Source: DATBAT01 sp963824805 (lineage in GTDB: Bacteria > Acidobacteriota > Terriglobia > Terriglobales > Acidobacteriaceae). Taken from it: a DNA stretch of 64,000 nucleotides. How positions within the stretch are numbered: the first letter of the stretch is position 1; each line of letters opens with the position of its first letter. The DNA lies in the NCBI GenBank assembly GCA_963824805.1, contig CAWGQZ010000082.1, forward strand, positions 104,863-168,862, read 5' to 3'. The position numbers were made by a program, and so were the translations under genes. This document shows, piece after piece, positions 25,009 to 32,633 of this stretch. The notes under the pieces were generated by a model. The model ran no database searches and had not been told where the DNA came from. It saw only the letters and a program-made list of their open reading frames with translations.

Positions 25009-26421
25009 TTAGCGGTTAGTGCTTTGCTCGGCGATGCCCGCCAGTACGCGATCCAAATCTTCCCGCGAATGGTATTTACCTTCCACCATGACGCCTGCAA
25101 TCTTTCGGGTGTTATGAATGTCGACCAATGGATTCTCATCCAGCAACACCAGGTCGGCGACATGGCCCCTCTCGACGACCCCGTACTTTTCTACTCCGAG
25201 GAAGAGCGCGGGGTTTAAGGTTGCGGCCTGCAAAGCTTGAAGGGGGCTGAACCCGCTTTCCACCAGCAGCTCTAATTCACGATGCAAACTAAAGCCAGGA
25301 ATGACCATGGGATCGGGCCCGTCGCTCCCCGCCAGAAAATAAACTCCTGCTTGCTGCATTTGCTTTACGATTGCTGGAGCGTGGTCCGCATCGCGCTTGT
25401 ACTCCGCTAGTTGCTCGGCAGAAGTATTCCCGGCCACAACCCTTGGGTCCCACTGCTGGCGGATTGAAGCCGGCACATATTTCAAAGGGGAATCTGCATC
25501 GGGCGGATTCTCAGGGATGTTCGCCTGGGTTCGCGTCCACACCAGCGTCGGAACCTGCCACGTCTTATTCTTTGCCAAAAGTGAAACCAAGTTCGCAGCT
25601 TTTGCCGGGTCGTAAGTTTCCGATGCTTTTTGGCTGGCCGCGAAATATCCAGCCCGATCGTGGGTAGCGGTTGATTTAAGGATCTGTTCTCGAAGGTTGC
25701 CTTCCTGCGACGAAGCCGCAAGTGAGAAACCGGTCAGATGCTCAATGCTTTTCTGCCCCGCGTTAGAGGCTTCGCCCATACTCACCGAGAAGGGAACGTG
25801 CCCCACGAATGTCAGATGATCTTTTTTCGACTCCTCGGCGATGGCGAAATAGGAATCGCGCGGAATGTTGGAGAGAATTTTGATGAAATCCACGTGTCGT
25901 TTTTTCAGGGAATCTACGGCGCTACGCGCCTCATCCGGAGTATTTACCGCGATTGACTGGCTGTCAGACTTTCCTCCTACCAGAAACGGCCCACCCATCA
26001 CGATGTGCGGCCCTAGCACATCTCCATGCTCAATATGTTGTCTTCGCTGCTCCAGCACATCGTGAACTCCCCCCATGTCGCGGATCCCGGTGATGCCATT
26101 TGCGATGTAGAGCGGATACAACAGCTTTTCGTCCCAGACTGGATCACTGAATGCGCTGTGAACGTGCATATCCCAAAGGCCGGGGATCAAGTACTTCCCG
26201 TTGGCGTTGACTACCGTGGTATTTCTGCTTTCCTCGATGAGTCCGATGGGTGCGATCCCGGTGATGCGGCCGTTCTTTATGACTACGGTAAGGTGGGGTT
26301 GAATGGAGCCATCCCGAACGTCGATGATGTTGACATTCGTGAACACGAAATTCTTTTCAATAGGTTTTGATTTTCCCCAAAGAACCGCCGTAAGCGCGAG
26401 GACCAACGCCGCTAGCTTCAT
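25009..26421 (-). CDS. Secreted amidohydrolase (imidazolonepropionase/prolidase-like)
   Basis: 470 residues with signal peptide MKLAALVLALTAVLWG. Amidohydrolase features: NGKYLIPGLWDMHVHSAF with HxH metal ligands, a carboxylated-Lys/His stage (FVGHVPFS, SIEHLTG), the Asp in AGSDGPDP, and a C-terminal composite domain VERGHVADLVLLDENPL. Such enzymes hydrolyse dipeptides or cyclic amides; exact substrate is unknown. ATG 26421 has GGAGCTGGA just upstream; ATG 26442 is possible but adds a non-signal stretch. It lies 35 bp downstream of adenosine deaminase on the same strand. Confidence 0.88.
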   Translation of the reverse strand: MKLAALVLALTAVLWGKSKPIEKNFVFTNVNIIDVRDGSIQPHLTVVIKNGRITGIAPIGLIEESRNTTVVNANGKYLIPGLWDMHVHSAFSDPVWDEKLLYPLYIANGITGIRDMGGVHDVLEQRRQHIEHGDVLGPHIVMGGPFLVGGKSDSQSIAVNTPDEARSAVDSLKKRHVDFIKILSNIPRDSYFAIAEESKKDHLTFVGHVPFSVSMGEASNAGQKSIEHLTGFSLAASSQEGNLREQILKSTATHDRAGYFAASQKASETYDPAKAANLVSLLAKNKTWQVPTLVWTRTQANIPENPPDADSPLKYVPASIRQQWDPRVVAGNTSAEQLAEYKRDADHAPAIVKQMQQAGVYFLAGSDGPDPMVIPGFSLHRELELLVESGFSPLQALQAATLNPALFLGVEKYGVVERGHVADLVLLDENPLVDIHNTRKIAGVMVEGKYHSREDLDRVLAGIAEQSTNR

Positions 26422-26456
26422 TCCAGCTCCAGAACGGCCCATAGCAACACGCCAGC

Positions 26457-27476
26457 CTAAGGGCGTACCACGGCGGCGTCAAACAAATTCAGGAATTGCA
26501 ACTTCTTTTCTGCCGGAAGGAACGACGCTTCAAACGAATTTCGCGCTACTTCCCGCAGGTGTTCGTCGTTGAATCCAAAACTCTGTTGCGCGATGTAGTA
26601 TTCGTGCGACAGGGAGGTACGAAACATAGCGGGGTCGTCAGTGTTCAGGGTTATCATGATCCCCTGGTTGAAGTAATTCCGCACCGGGTGGTCGTTGAGC
26701 GCCGGCAAACAACCCGTCCGCAGATTGCTCGTAATACAGATCTCCACCGGAATCTGGCGGGTCGCCAATTCTTCCACAAGCTCGGTATCTTGCCAGGCGC
26801 TGAGCGCATGCCCGATGCGCTCAGCCCGGAGATTAAGCCCCCCCCAAATCGATTCCGGACCAACCGTCTCCCCGGCGTGAATGGTAAGCCTCAAGCCATT
26901 CTCCGCCGCGTAAGCGTAAACATCGCGAAACAATTCCGGTCCGGCCTTGCGCTCATCTCCTCCTATGCCGAATCCCACTACGCTCGGGCCCTTGAAGCGT
27001 ACCGCCAGCTGCGCCACCTCGCGGGCTGCCGGCTCTCCAAACTGGCGGACAGCGTCGAAAATCCATAGCAGCGAAACCCCAAAGTCGCGCTCCCCGAGTT
27101 CTCGCCCCCTTTGTAGGCCCTGAAAGATGGCGGGGAAATCCTGTTCACGCCAGAGGCAGACGCCAACTGAGACATAAACCTCGGCGTGAAGGATATTTTC
27201 GGCTTTCAACTTTTCCATTAACCGGTAGGTGATGAGCTCATAATCCTCGGCAGTCCGCAGGTCTTCGGTAACGGCTTTGAATGCCATGAGAAATCCAGTG
27301 AAGTCCTGGTAGCGGTAGAGTTGCTCGATCTCTTCCAGGCTTCCACTTTTGCGATGGCGCTGCCGAAGTTCAAGCAGAGTGACTGGATCCACCGTGCCCT
27401 CAAGATGGAGATGCAGCTCTGCCTTGGGCAACGCCCGGATAAAGGCCGTAGATCGCAATTCACCAGGAAAGTGCAT
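26457..27476 (-). CDS. Adenosine deaminase family protein
   Basis: 339 residues. LPKAELHLHLEGTVDP carries the HxH metal ligands, LTIHAGETVGP the third His and catalytic Glu, RIGHALS the His general base, and TLNTDDPAMF the Asp pair. It deaminates adenosine or a related purine (some relatives act on 6-aminodeoxyfutalosine in menaquinone synthesis or on adenine). ATG 27476. It sits between a permease and a secreted amidohydrolase, consistent with nutrient scavenging. Symbol withheld because add, ade and mqnX cannot be separated. Confidence 0.9.
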   Translation of the reverse strand: MHFPGELRSTAFIRALPKAELHLHLEGTVDPVTLLELRQRHRKSGSLEEIEQLYRYQDFTGFLMAFKAVTEDLRTAEDYELITYRLMEKLKAENILHAEVYVSVGVCLWREQDFPAIFQGLQRGRELGERDFGVSLLWIFDAVRQFGEPAAREVAQLAVRFKGPSVVGFGIGGDERKAGPELFRDVYAYAAENGLRLTIHAGETVGPESIWGGLNLRAERIGHALSAWQDTELVEELATRQIPVEICITSNLRTGCLPALNDHPVRNYFNQGIMITLNTDDPAMFRTSLSHEYYIAQQSFGFNDEHLREVARNSFEASFLPAEKKLQFLNLFDAAVVRP

Positions 27477-27544
27477 TAGGGCTTAGTGCAGTCTACCGCT
27501 GTGGCAGGCCCGATGTCGTGAGGAGAAATGGAGATACGATAATG

Positions 27545-29137
27545 TTATTTCTGGGCCGGTGCGAACTCGCTGCGATGGCGGCTATACATAAAGTAAATTC
27601 CCAGTCCAATCGCCAGCCAGCCAAAGAACCGCAACCAGGTGAGAATCGGCAGACCCGCCATGAGGAGGAAGCAAAACAATACGCTCAAAATAGGGGCCGC
27701 AATGCCACCAGGAGCACGGAATCCGCGCCGTCTGTTCGGGTCACGGGAGCGCAAGATGATAACGCCCACCGACACGAGCACGAAGGCGAATAGGGTTCCT
27801 ATATTCGAGAGGTCGGCAAGTGTGCCAATATCCAGAATCCCGGCAGGTATACCAACTACAAATCCGGCAATCCAGGTTGCCGTCGACGGCGTGCGGAACT
27901 TGGGGTGCACTCTTCCAAAGAGGCGTGGCAGCAACCCATCGCGAGACATGGCGAACCACACCCGGGCTTGACCAAGCTGAAACACAAGCAGAGAAGAGAT
28001 CATTCCCATCATGGCGCCAAACAACACGCCAAGCCTTACCCAGTGCAGCATCGGAGATCCAGTTGCGAGGGTTAGCCTCTTCAGGCTGTTAACCACTGGA
28101 GCGGCGTCGTCTAGCAGGGTTTGCCAAGGTACCAAGCCAGTCAGCGTGATCGCAACCGCAACGTAAAGCACAGTGCACACAACCAGGGTGGCGATGATGC
28201 CAATTGGCAAATCTCTTTGCGGGTTGCGGGCTTCTTCGGCGGCCGTGGAAACCGAATCGAACCCGATATAGGTGAAGAAAATGATCGATCCGCCGGTGAG
28301 AATGCCCGACCAGCCCTGCGGTGCAAACGGGTGCCAATTGCTGGGATGGATGAAATGAGCGCCCGCGATCACAAAGGCAAGAATCGCGGCGATCTTCAAA
28401 ATAACCATGGTGTTATTGGCGCTCGCTGATTCTCGAATGCCGCGTACCAACACCATCGTCAACAACATCACAATCAGAAACGCGGGGAAATTGAAGCCGA
28501 AGTGGAATCCCGGCGCGTACAACATGTTGCCCTTCAGGTCGGCCAGGCCACTGGGAAGGTAAGCAGGCGAAATCCACCGCACCGCGGGATGCCAATTGAA
28601 CCAGTCAAGCAGGTCTACGAGGTGGGCGGCGAACCCTACACTCACCGCCATGTTGCTGACAGCATACTCGAGAATGAGGTCCCAGCCAATGATCCACGCG
28701 ATCAGTTCACCCATGGTCGCGTAAGTGTAGGTATAGGCGCTGCCTGCAATCGGAATCATCGATGCCAGTTCGGCATAGCAGAGTGCAGTGAAGGCACATA
28801 CCACTGCAACCAGGACCAGCGACAACGCAAGCGCCGGTCCCGCCCCCGGGCGCCCATGCGTTGCGGTATGCCGGATCAGGTAGTCCAGCAGAGGAGCGTT
28901 CAGGATGGAAGAGGTGTCAAACTTCTGACCGGCGATGGCCGTGCCGATTACCGTAAATATGCCCGACCCGATCACCGCCCCAATACCGAGCGCGGTGAGA
29001 GAAACTGGTCCCAGGGTTTTTTTCAGACTGCGTTCGGGGCTCTCGGAATCAGTGATCAGCTTGTCGATAGACTTGCAGCAGAAAAGCTGATTTTGGGTTC
29101 GACCGCCTGGCGTGGCTTGGTTTCCAGTGCTTGGCAT
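27545..29137 (-). CDS. APC-superfamily amino-acid permease (CAT-type)
   Basis: 530 residues with about 12-14 hydrophobic helices. The N-terminal TALGIGAVIGSGIFTVIGTA is the conserved APC motif for backbone binding of amino acids; GYSGIL-like and FFTYIGFDSVSTAAEEARNPQ match cationic amino-acid transporters (YfnA/CAT). It probably imports amino acids by proton symport. The N-terminal ~35 residues are soluble. ATG 29137. It is first in the minus-strand set with adenosine deaminase, amidohydrolase, racemase and ACT protein; gaps of 35-116 bp make one transcript possible but not certain. Confidence 0.92.
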   Translation of the reverse strand: MPSTGNQATPGGRTQNQLFCCKSIDKLITDSESPERSLKKTLGPVSLTALGIGAVIGSGIFTVIGTAIAGQKFDTSSILNAPLLDYLIRHTATHGRPGAGPALALSLVLVAVVCAFTALCYAELASMIPIAGSAYTYTYATMGELIAWIIGWDLILEYAVSNMAVSVGFAAHLVDLLDWFNWHPAVRWISPAYLPSGLADLKGNMLYAPGFHFGFNFPAFLIVMLLTMVLVRGIRESASANNTMVILKIAAILAFVIAGAHFIHPSNWHPFAPQGWSGILTGGSIIFFTYIGFDSVSTAAEEARNPQRDLPIGIIATLVVCTVLYVAVAITLTGLVPWQTLLDDAAPVVNSLKRLTLATGSPMLHWVRLGVLFGAMMGMISSLLVFQLGQARVWFAMSRDGLLPRLFGRVHPKFRTPSTATWIAGFVVGIPAGILDIGTLADLSNIGTLFAFVLVSVGVIILRSRDPNRRRGFRAPGGIAAPILSVLFCFLLMAGLPILTWLRFFGWLAIGLGIYFMYSRHRSEFAPAQK

Positions 29138-29207
29138 TGTTTTCCGGGATCAGCGGGCGCGGGCTACCAACCAACTCCTCATCAGGTTTCAGACCATCAT
29201 AAAAGTG

Positions 29208-29235
29208 GCGGCGCGGGAAGGTATTCCCGCGCCGC
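29208..29235 (-). terminator. Rho-independent terminator of the small basic-protein gene
   Basis: GCGGCGCGGGAA / TTCCCGCGCCGC form a perfect 12-bp stem with a 4-nt loop; on the minus strand it is followed by CACTTTTAT. It lies 17 bp downstream of the stop at 29253. Confidence 0.8.
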
Positions 29236-29252
29236 GACTGGTTCAGTGCCGG

Positions 29253-29414
29253 CTACCGTTTCGCCTGGCCGCGCACTAGTTTCTTCACTTTGCGCTTCGC
29301 CGACCCACGGGCGTAATCCCGTTTCTTCAGTGGCGTCTCGGTGGTCTTCTTCTTGCGTGACGCACGTTTCAATTTCTTGCGCTCTTCTTTACTTAAGCTC
29401 TTAGTATTTGCCAT
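29253..29414 (-). CDS. Very small, highly basic protein
   Basis: 53 residues from ATG 29414 to TAG 29253. It begins MANTKSLSKEERKKLKRASR and continues with Lys/Arg-rich segments to ...VRGQAKR; almost half the residues are Lys or Arg. The composition suggests binding to RNA, ribosomes or DNA. Support: clean ATG, a strong terminator 17 bp downstream, and position as a separate unit after uvrD. AGGAG lies 15 nt upstream of the start, rather far. I do not recognise the family. Confidence 0.65.
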   Translation of the reverse strand: MANTKSLSKEERKKLKRASRKKKTTETPLKKRDYARGSAKRKVKKLVRGQAKR

Positions 29415-29464
29415 GAGTGCTGTAGTTCTCTCCTAGAAGTCAGGTCAATGCTAACAGTTTTGTG

Positions 29465-29880
29465 CTAAACCGCCTCTAACTGGGCGTATTTTTCAACCAG
29501 CTTTTTCAAGCCGAAGCGTGGGAATTGTACCGTAAGTTTGGTTTCTTCGCCTTCACCTTCGCGCTGGTAGACCGTGCCTTCACCGTATTTTGGATGCCGT
29601 ACTTTCTGCCCCGGGCGGAATCCGCGGCGCCCGGTGGGCGCTTCCACCGGGACTTTGGGGACGGTGAATCGCTTGCCACGAGAGGCGAAAAATTCAGCAA
29701 TGTTCTCGATGGAATTGTATTTTGGAGCTGCCGGTGCGCTTTTTGGTTTCGCCTGGGCGCTCATCTGACGCCAACTTAGGCTTTGATCCTCGTCCTCATA
29801 GGAATAGTGGGTATCTCCGGAGTCATATTCCTGCGGCCGTTGGCTGGCGAGTAGTCCGCCCGCTTCGTCCGCCCACTTCT
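29465..29880 (-). pseudogene. C-terminal part of UvrD/PcrA helicase, separated by a frameshift
   Basis: This frame ends with GFRPGQKVRHPKYGEGTVYQ and LTVQFPRFGLKKLVEKYAQLEAV, the Tudor-like C-terminal domain that PcrA/UvrD uses to contact RNA polymerase. Upstream of the first ATG (29764) the frame is still open to about 29885 and reads KWADEAGGLLASQRPQEYD and SYEDEDQSLSWRQ, the normal acidic linker. The main helicase frame overlaps it and ends at 29823 without this domain. A single-base shift near 29880 would join them. It is thus part of the helicase gene, not an independent protein. Confidence 0.75.
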
Positions 29881-32045
29881 TCGATGAGGACAGCCGGAAC
29901 CTCCTCCAGAAACCGTGAAGGAATACTCGCCTCAGGAAGGTCCGTGCCGTAACGCCGACGGTAAGTTGCGCGCGAAAGAACCAGCGTATCCATTGCCCGG
30001 GTCATTCCGACATAGCAAAGCCGCCGTTCTTCCTCGATATCATCGGGATGGTTGAACGTTCGAGAATGCGGAAACAGCCCTTCTTCCAGGCCGCAAAGAA
30101 ACACCAGCGGGAATTCCAGCCCTTTGGCGGCGTGCAGCGTCATCAACGTAATCTGCGCCTGTTCATCGTAGGCGTCCGCGTCGCTCACCAGCGCTGCATG
30201 ATCGAGGAACTGGTCGAGGGTTTCGCCCCGGTCGCGCGAATCCATGGCGGCGTTGACCAGTTCGTGCAGGTTTTCCACACGGGAGAAAGCCTCTGGTGTG
30301 TCCTCTTCTTCGAGCAACTTGATGTAGCCGGTGCGGTCGATGAGGAATTTCAGAATGTCGGCAGTCCCCGCCGATCCGGGTTCAGGGAAACCTTCGATCT
30401 TCTCCACTTCCGTCGCCGGCGATTCCTCTTCTGGTTCCATCGCACCGAAATCGAAAATCGTTGGATCGAACGAAATCTGGTCGTTCAACTCAACCGCTGC
30501 GGGAACGGCGGCTTCCTCGTCCGTCGTCGCCGTCTCCGCCAGGCGTTGAGCATACGTTCCCCCCAGCATGGCGCGGGCATCTTCAATCAAATCATGAAAA
30601 CTCTTCAGCGCGGCACATGCGCGCGCCGGCAGCAACTGACGTTGAATGGCCTCACCAACGGCTCCCCAGAGGGAAAGGCCCGTCTCCAGCGCCAGGCGTT
30701 CCAGAACTTCGATAGTGGTCTTCCCAATCCCGCGGACCGGAGTGTTGATCACCCGCATGAGTGAGATGGAATCATCCGGATTCTGAACCACCTTCAAATA
30801 TGAAATCAGGTCTTTGATTTCGGCGCGGTCATAAAACGAGAAACCACCGACTACGTGATACTTCAGCTGGTAACGCCGCATGGCTTCTTCAAATAGCCGA
30901 GACTGGGAATTGGTGCGGTAAAGCACTGCTGCTCTCGGCTTTTCTTTGCCGTCCGTTCCTTCGCGCAGATAGCGCGCAATCCAGTCAGCGACAAACAGCG
31001 CTTCGTTCTCGCCATCCGGGGCCTCGTAGTAACCGATCTTGGCCCCGCCCTGGCGCGACGTCCAAAGATTCTTTCCCTTGCGGCGGACGTTATTCGCAAC
31101 CACCGCCGACGCCGCCTGCAAAATATTTTGCGTAGAGCGGTAGTTCTGTTCCAGGCGGACGATCTTGGCTTCAGGAAAATCCTTTTCAAATTCAAGAATG
31201 TTGCGGATGTCCGCCCCGCGCCACGAATAGATCGACTGGTCCTCATCGCCGACCGCGCAAACGTTGTGCCGCTCTCCCGCCAGCAGTCGCATCAATTCAT
31301 ACTGCGGACGGTTCGTGTCCTGATATTCATCCACCAACACGTGGTGAAACCGGCGGCTGTAATAATCACGGACTTCAGGCGCCGCTTTTAACAGTCGCAC
31401 TGCTTCGAGCAGCAGGTCGTCGAAGTCCATGGCGTTCGCTTTGAGCAATTCTTTGCGATACTCCGCGTAGATATGTGAGACCTTCTCGGTCGTCGGGTCG
31501 TTCGATTGCAGATAAATTTCCTGCGGATCTAGCATGTGATTCTTCGCCCAGGAAATATGGGACAGCACGGCTCGGGGAGTGGTTTGCTTGTCATCAATTC
31601 CCAGCCGCCGCATGATCGACTTCACCAGTGACTGCTGGTCCGACTCATCATAGATAACGAAATTCTTGGTAAGCCCAATTGGCGGAGCCCCAAGCGTAGT
31701 CGAAGGGATGCGCAGCGCCTCAACATCCCGGCGCAACAGACGCACGCAAAACGAATGGAAGGTAGAAATGACCGGCTTGGCGATAGAAAGCCCGCCGACG
31801 ATCTTGTCGACGCGTCCCACCATTTCAGCAGCGGCCTTGTTGGTGAAGGTAACGGCGAGAATGGACTCCGGCATTGCTCCCAGATGCTCGATCAGATGGG
31901 CAATTCGGTAGGTGATGACACGCGTCTTTCCGCTTCCCGCACCCGCCAGAATCAAGACAGGTCCCTGTACAGTTTCGACAGCCTCGCGCTGTTGCGGATT
32001 CAGTTGATCAAGGAAAGACACTACGGGGGCGGCTCCGGGATTCAC
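29823..32045 (-). CDS. uvrD: UvrD/PcrA-type ATP-dependent DNA helicase
   Basis: 740 residues of superfamily 1A helicase: LNPQQREAVE (Q motif), LAGAGSGKTRVITYR (Walker A), LVDEYQDTNRPQYELM (Walker B), VGDEDQSIYSWRGAD, LEQNYRSTQNIL, TLMTLHAAKGLEFPLVF, and RRLCYVGMTRAMD. It unwinds DNA with 3'-5' polarity in nucleotide-excision and mismatch repair. This frame ends with ...EEVGGRSGRTTRQ and a stop at 29823; the proper linker and Tudor-like domain continue in another frame (see 29465-29880). Start GTG 32045 is the longest option; GTG 32021 is an alternative. Confidence 0.9.
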   Translation of the reverse strand: MNPGAAPVVSFLDQLNPQQREAVETVQGPVLILAGAGSGKTRVITYRIAHLIEHLGAMPESILAVTFTNKAAAEMVGRVDKIVGGLSIAKPVISTFHSFCVRLLRRDVEALRIPSTTLGAPPIGLTKNFVIYDESDQQSLVKSIMRRLGIDDKQTTPRAVLSHISWAKNHMLDPQEIYLQSNDPTTEKVSHIYAEYRKELLKANAMDFDDLLLEAVRLLKAAPEVRDYYSRRFHHVLVDEYQDTNRPQYELMRLLAGERHNVCAVGDEDQSIYSWRGADIRNILEFEKDFPEAKIVRLEQNYRSTQNILQAASAVVANNVRRKGKNLWTSRQGGAKIGYYEAPDGENEALFVADWIARYLREGTDGKEKPRAAVLYRTNSQSRLFEEAMRRYQLKYHVVGGFSFYDRAEIKDLISYLKVVQNPDDSISLMRVINTPVRGIGKTTIEVLERLALETGLSLWGAVGEAIQRQLLPARACAALKSFHDLIEDARAMLGGTYAQRLAETATTDEEAAVPAAVELNDQISFDPTIFDFGAMEPEEESPATEVEKIEGFPEPGSAGTADILKFLIDRTGYIKLLEEEDTPEAFSRVENLHELVNAAMDSRDRGETLDQFLDHAALVSDADAYDEQAQITLMTLHAAKGLEFPLVFLCGLEEGLFPHSRTFNHPDDIEEERRLCYVGMTRAMDTLVLSRATYRRRYGTDLPEASIPSRFLEEVPAVLIEEVGGRSGRTTRQPTAAGI

Positions 32046-32117
32046 TACCTAAAGATTTTACAGGGATTCAAGAATCCAGTCCGCAAACGACAGATAGAAA
32101 GAAAAAACTCGAGTGTG

Positions 32118-32144
32118 CCCCGTCCAAGCTCCGCTTGGGCGGGG
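32118..32144 (-). terminator. Strong hairpin terminator after the DUF971 gene
   Basis: CCCCGTCCAAGC / GCTTGGGCGGGG make a 12-bp stem (one G-U pair) with a TCC loop. It lies 26 bp beyond the DUF971 stop; on the minus strand it is followed after 8 nt by a run of T. Confidence 0.7.
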
Positions 32145-32170
32145 ATTTTCGTCCGGCAGTGCTAATAACT

Positions 32171-32545
32171 CTATTCGTTTTGGACTGTCTTTACCGCTTT
32201 GCACTCCTCACATGGACAAACATCGCGCAGAAACTGCCAGGAATAAATTCCCAGATCGTGGCCGTCATTCCAGTGAAATTTAATCGCATACTTGCCAACG
32301 CCTTCGGCAGATGTCGGCTTTGCAGCCGCCTTGAACATGGGAAGCTCTCCAGGCTTGCCTTGCGGTTTCTGTCCCGGCTGGCGTCCAGACTTAGCGCGCT
32401 CATCGTCACAAAGCGCGCACGGACATGCATCTCGCAAAAACACAAATGGATAATGCGAAACGTGGCCGTCCTTCCATTCAATATCGACGCCCGCACCGGT
32501 ACTCAGGTTAACTTTGACTGCCTTGGGATCTGCCGCAACGACCAT
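32171..32545 (-). CDS. DUF971-domain protein with two CPCxxC motifs
   Basis: 124 residues. Two copies of a similar pattern: HYPFVFLRDACPCALCDDE and SWQFLRDVCPCEECKAV, with a Lys/Gln/Pro-rich linker between. This is the GBBH-like N-terminal (DUF971) fold found alone or fused to Fe-S carrier MRP/ApbC or gamma-butyrobetaine hydroxylase. The cysteines could bind zinc or an Fe-S cluster. Function is not established. ATG 32545; separate transcription unit with its own hairpin. Confidence 0.8.
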   Translation of the reverse strand: MVVAADPKAVKVNLSTGAGVDIEWKDGHVSHYPFVFLRDACPCALCDDERAKSGRQPGQKPQGKPGELPMFKAAAKPTSAEGVGKYAIKFHWNDGHDLGIYSWQFLRDVCPCEECKAVKTVQNE

Positions 32546-32633
32546 GAATCGAGTATCGCACGGAGAGGCAGATCATCTCGAACGCTGTCGGCACAAGCGT
32601 TTGGGTGGCGCAGCGCCAGCGCAAAAACCCAAA

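Noticed and set aside
29465..29764. Independent small DNA-binding protein downstream of uvrD
   Set aside because: Sequence is the normal UvrD/PcrA C terminus and its frame is open further upstream.
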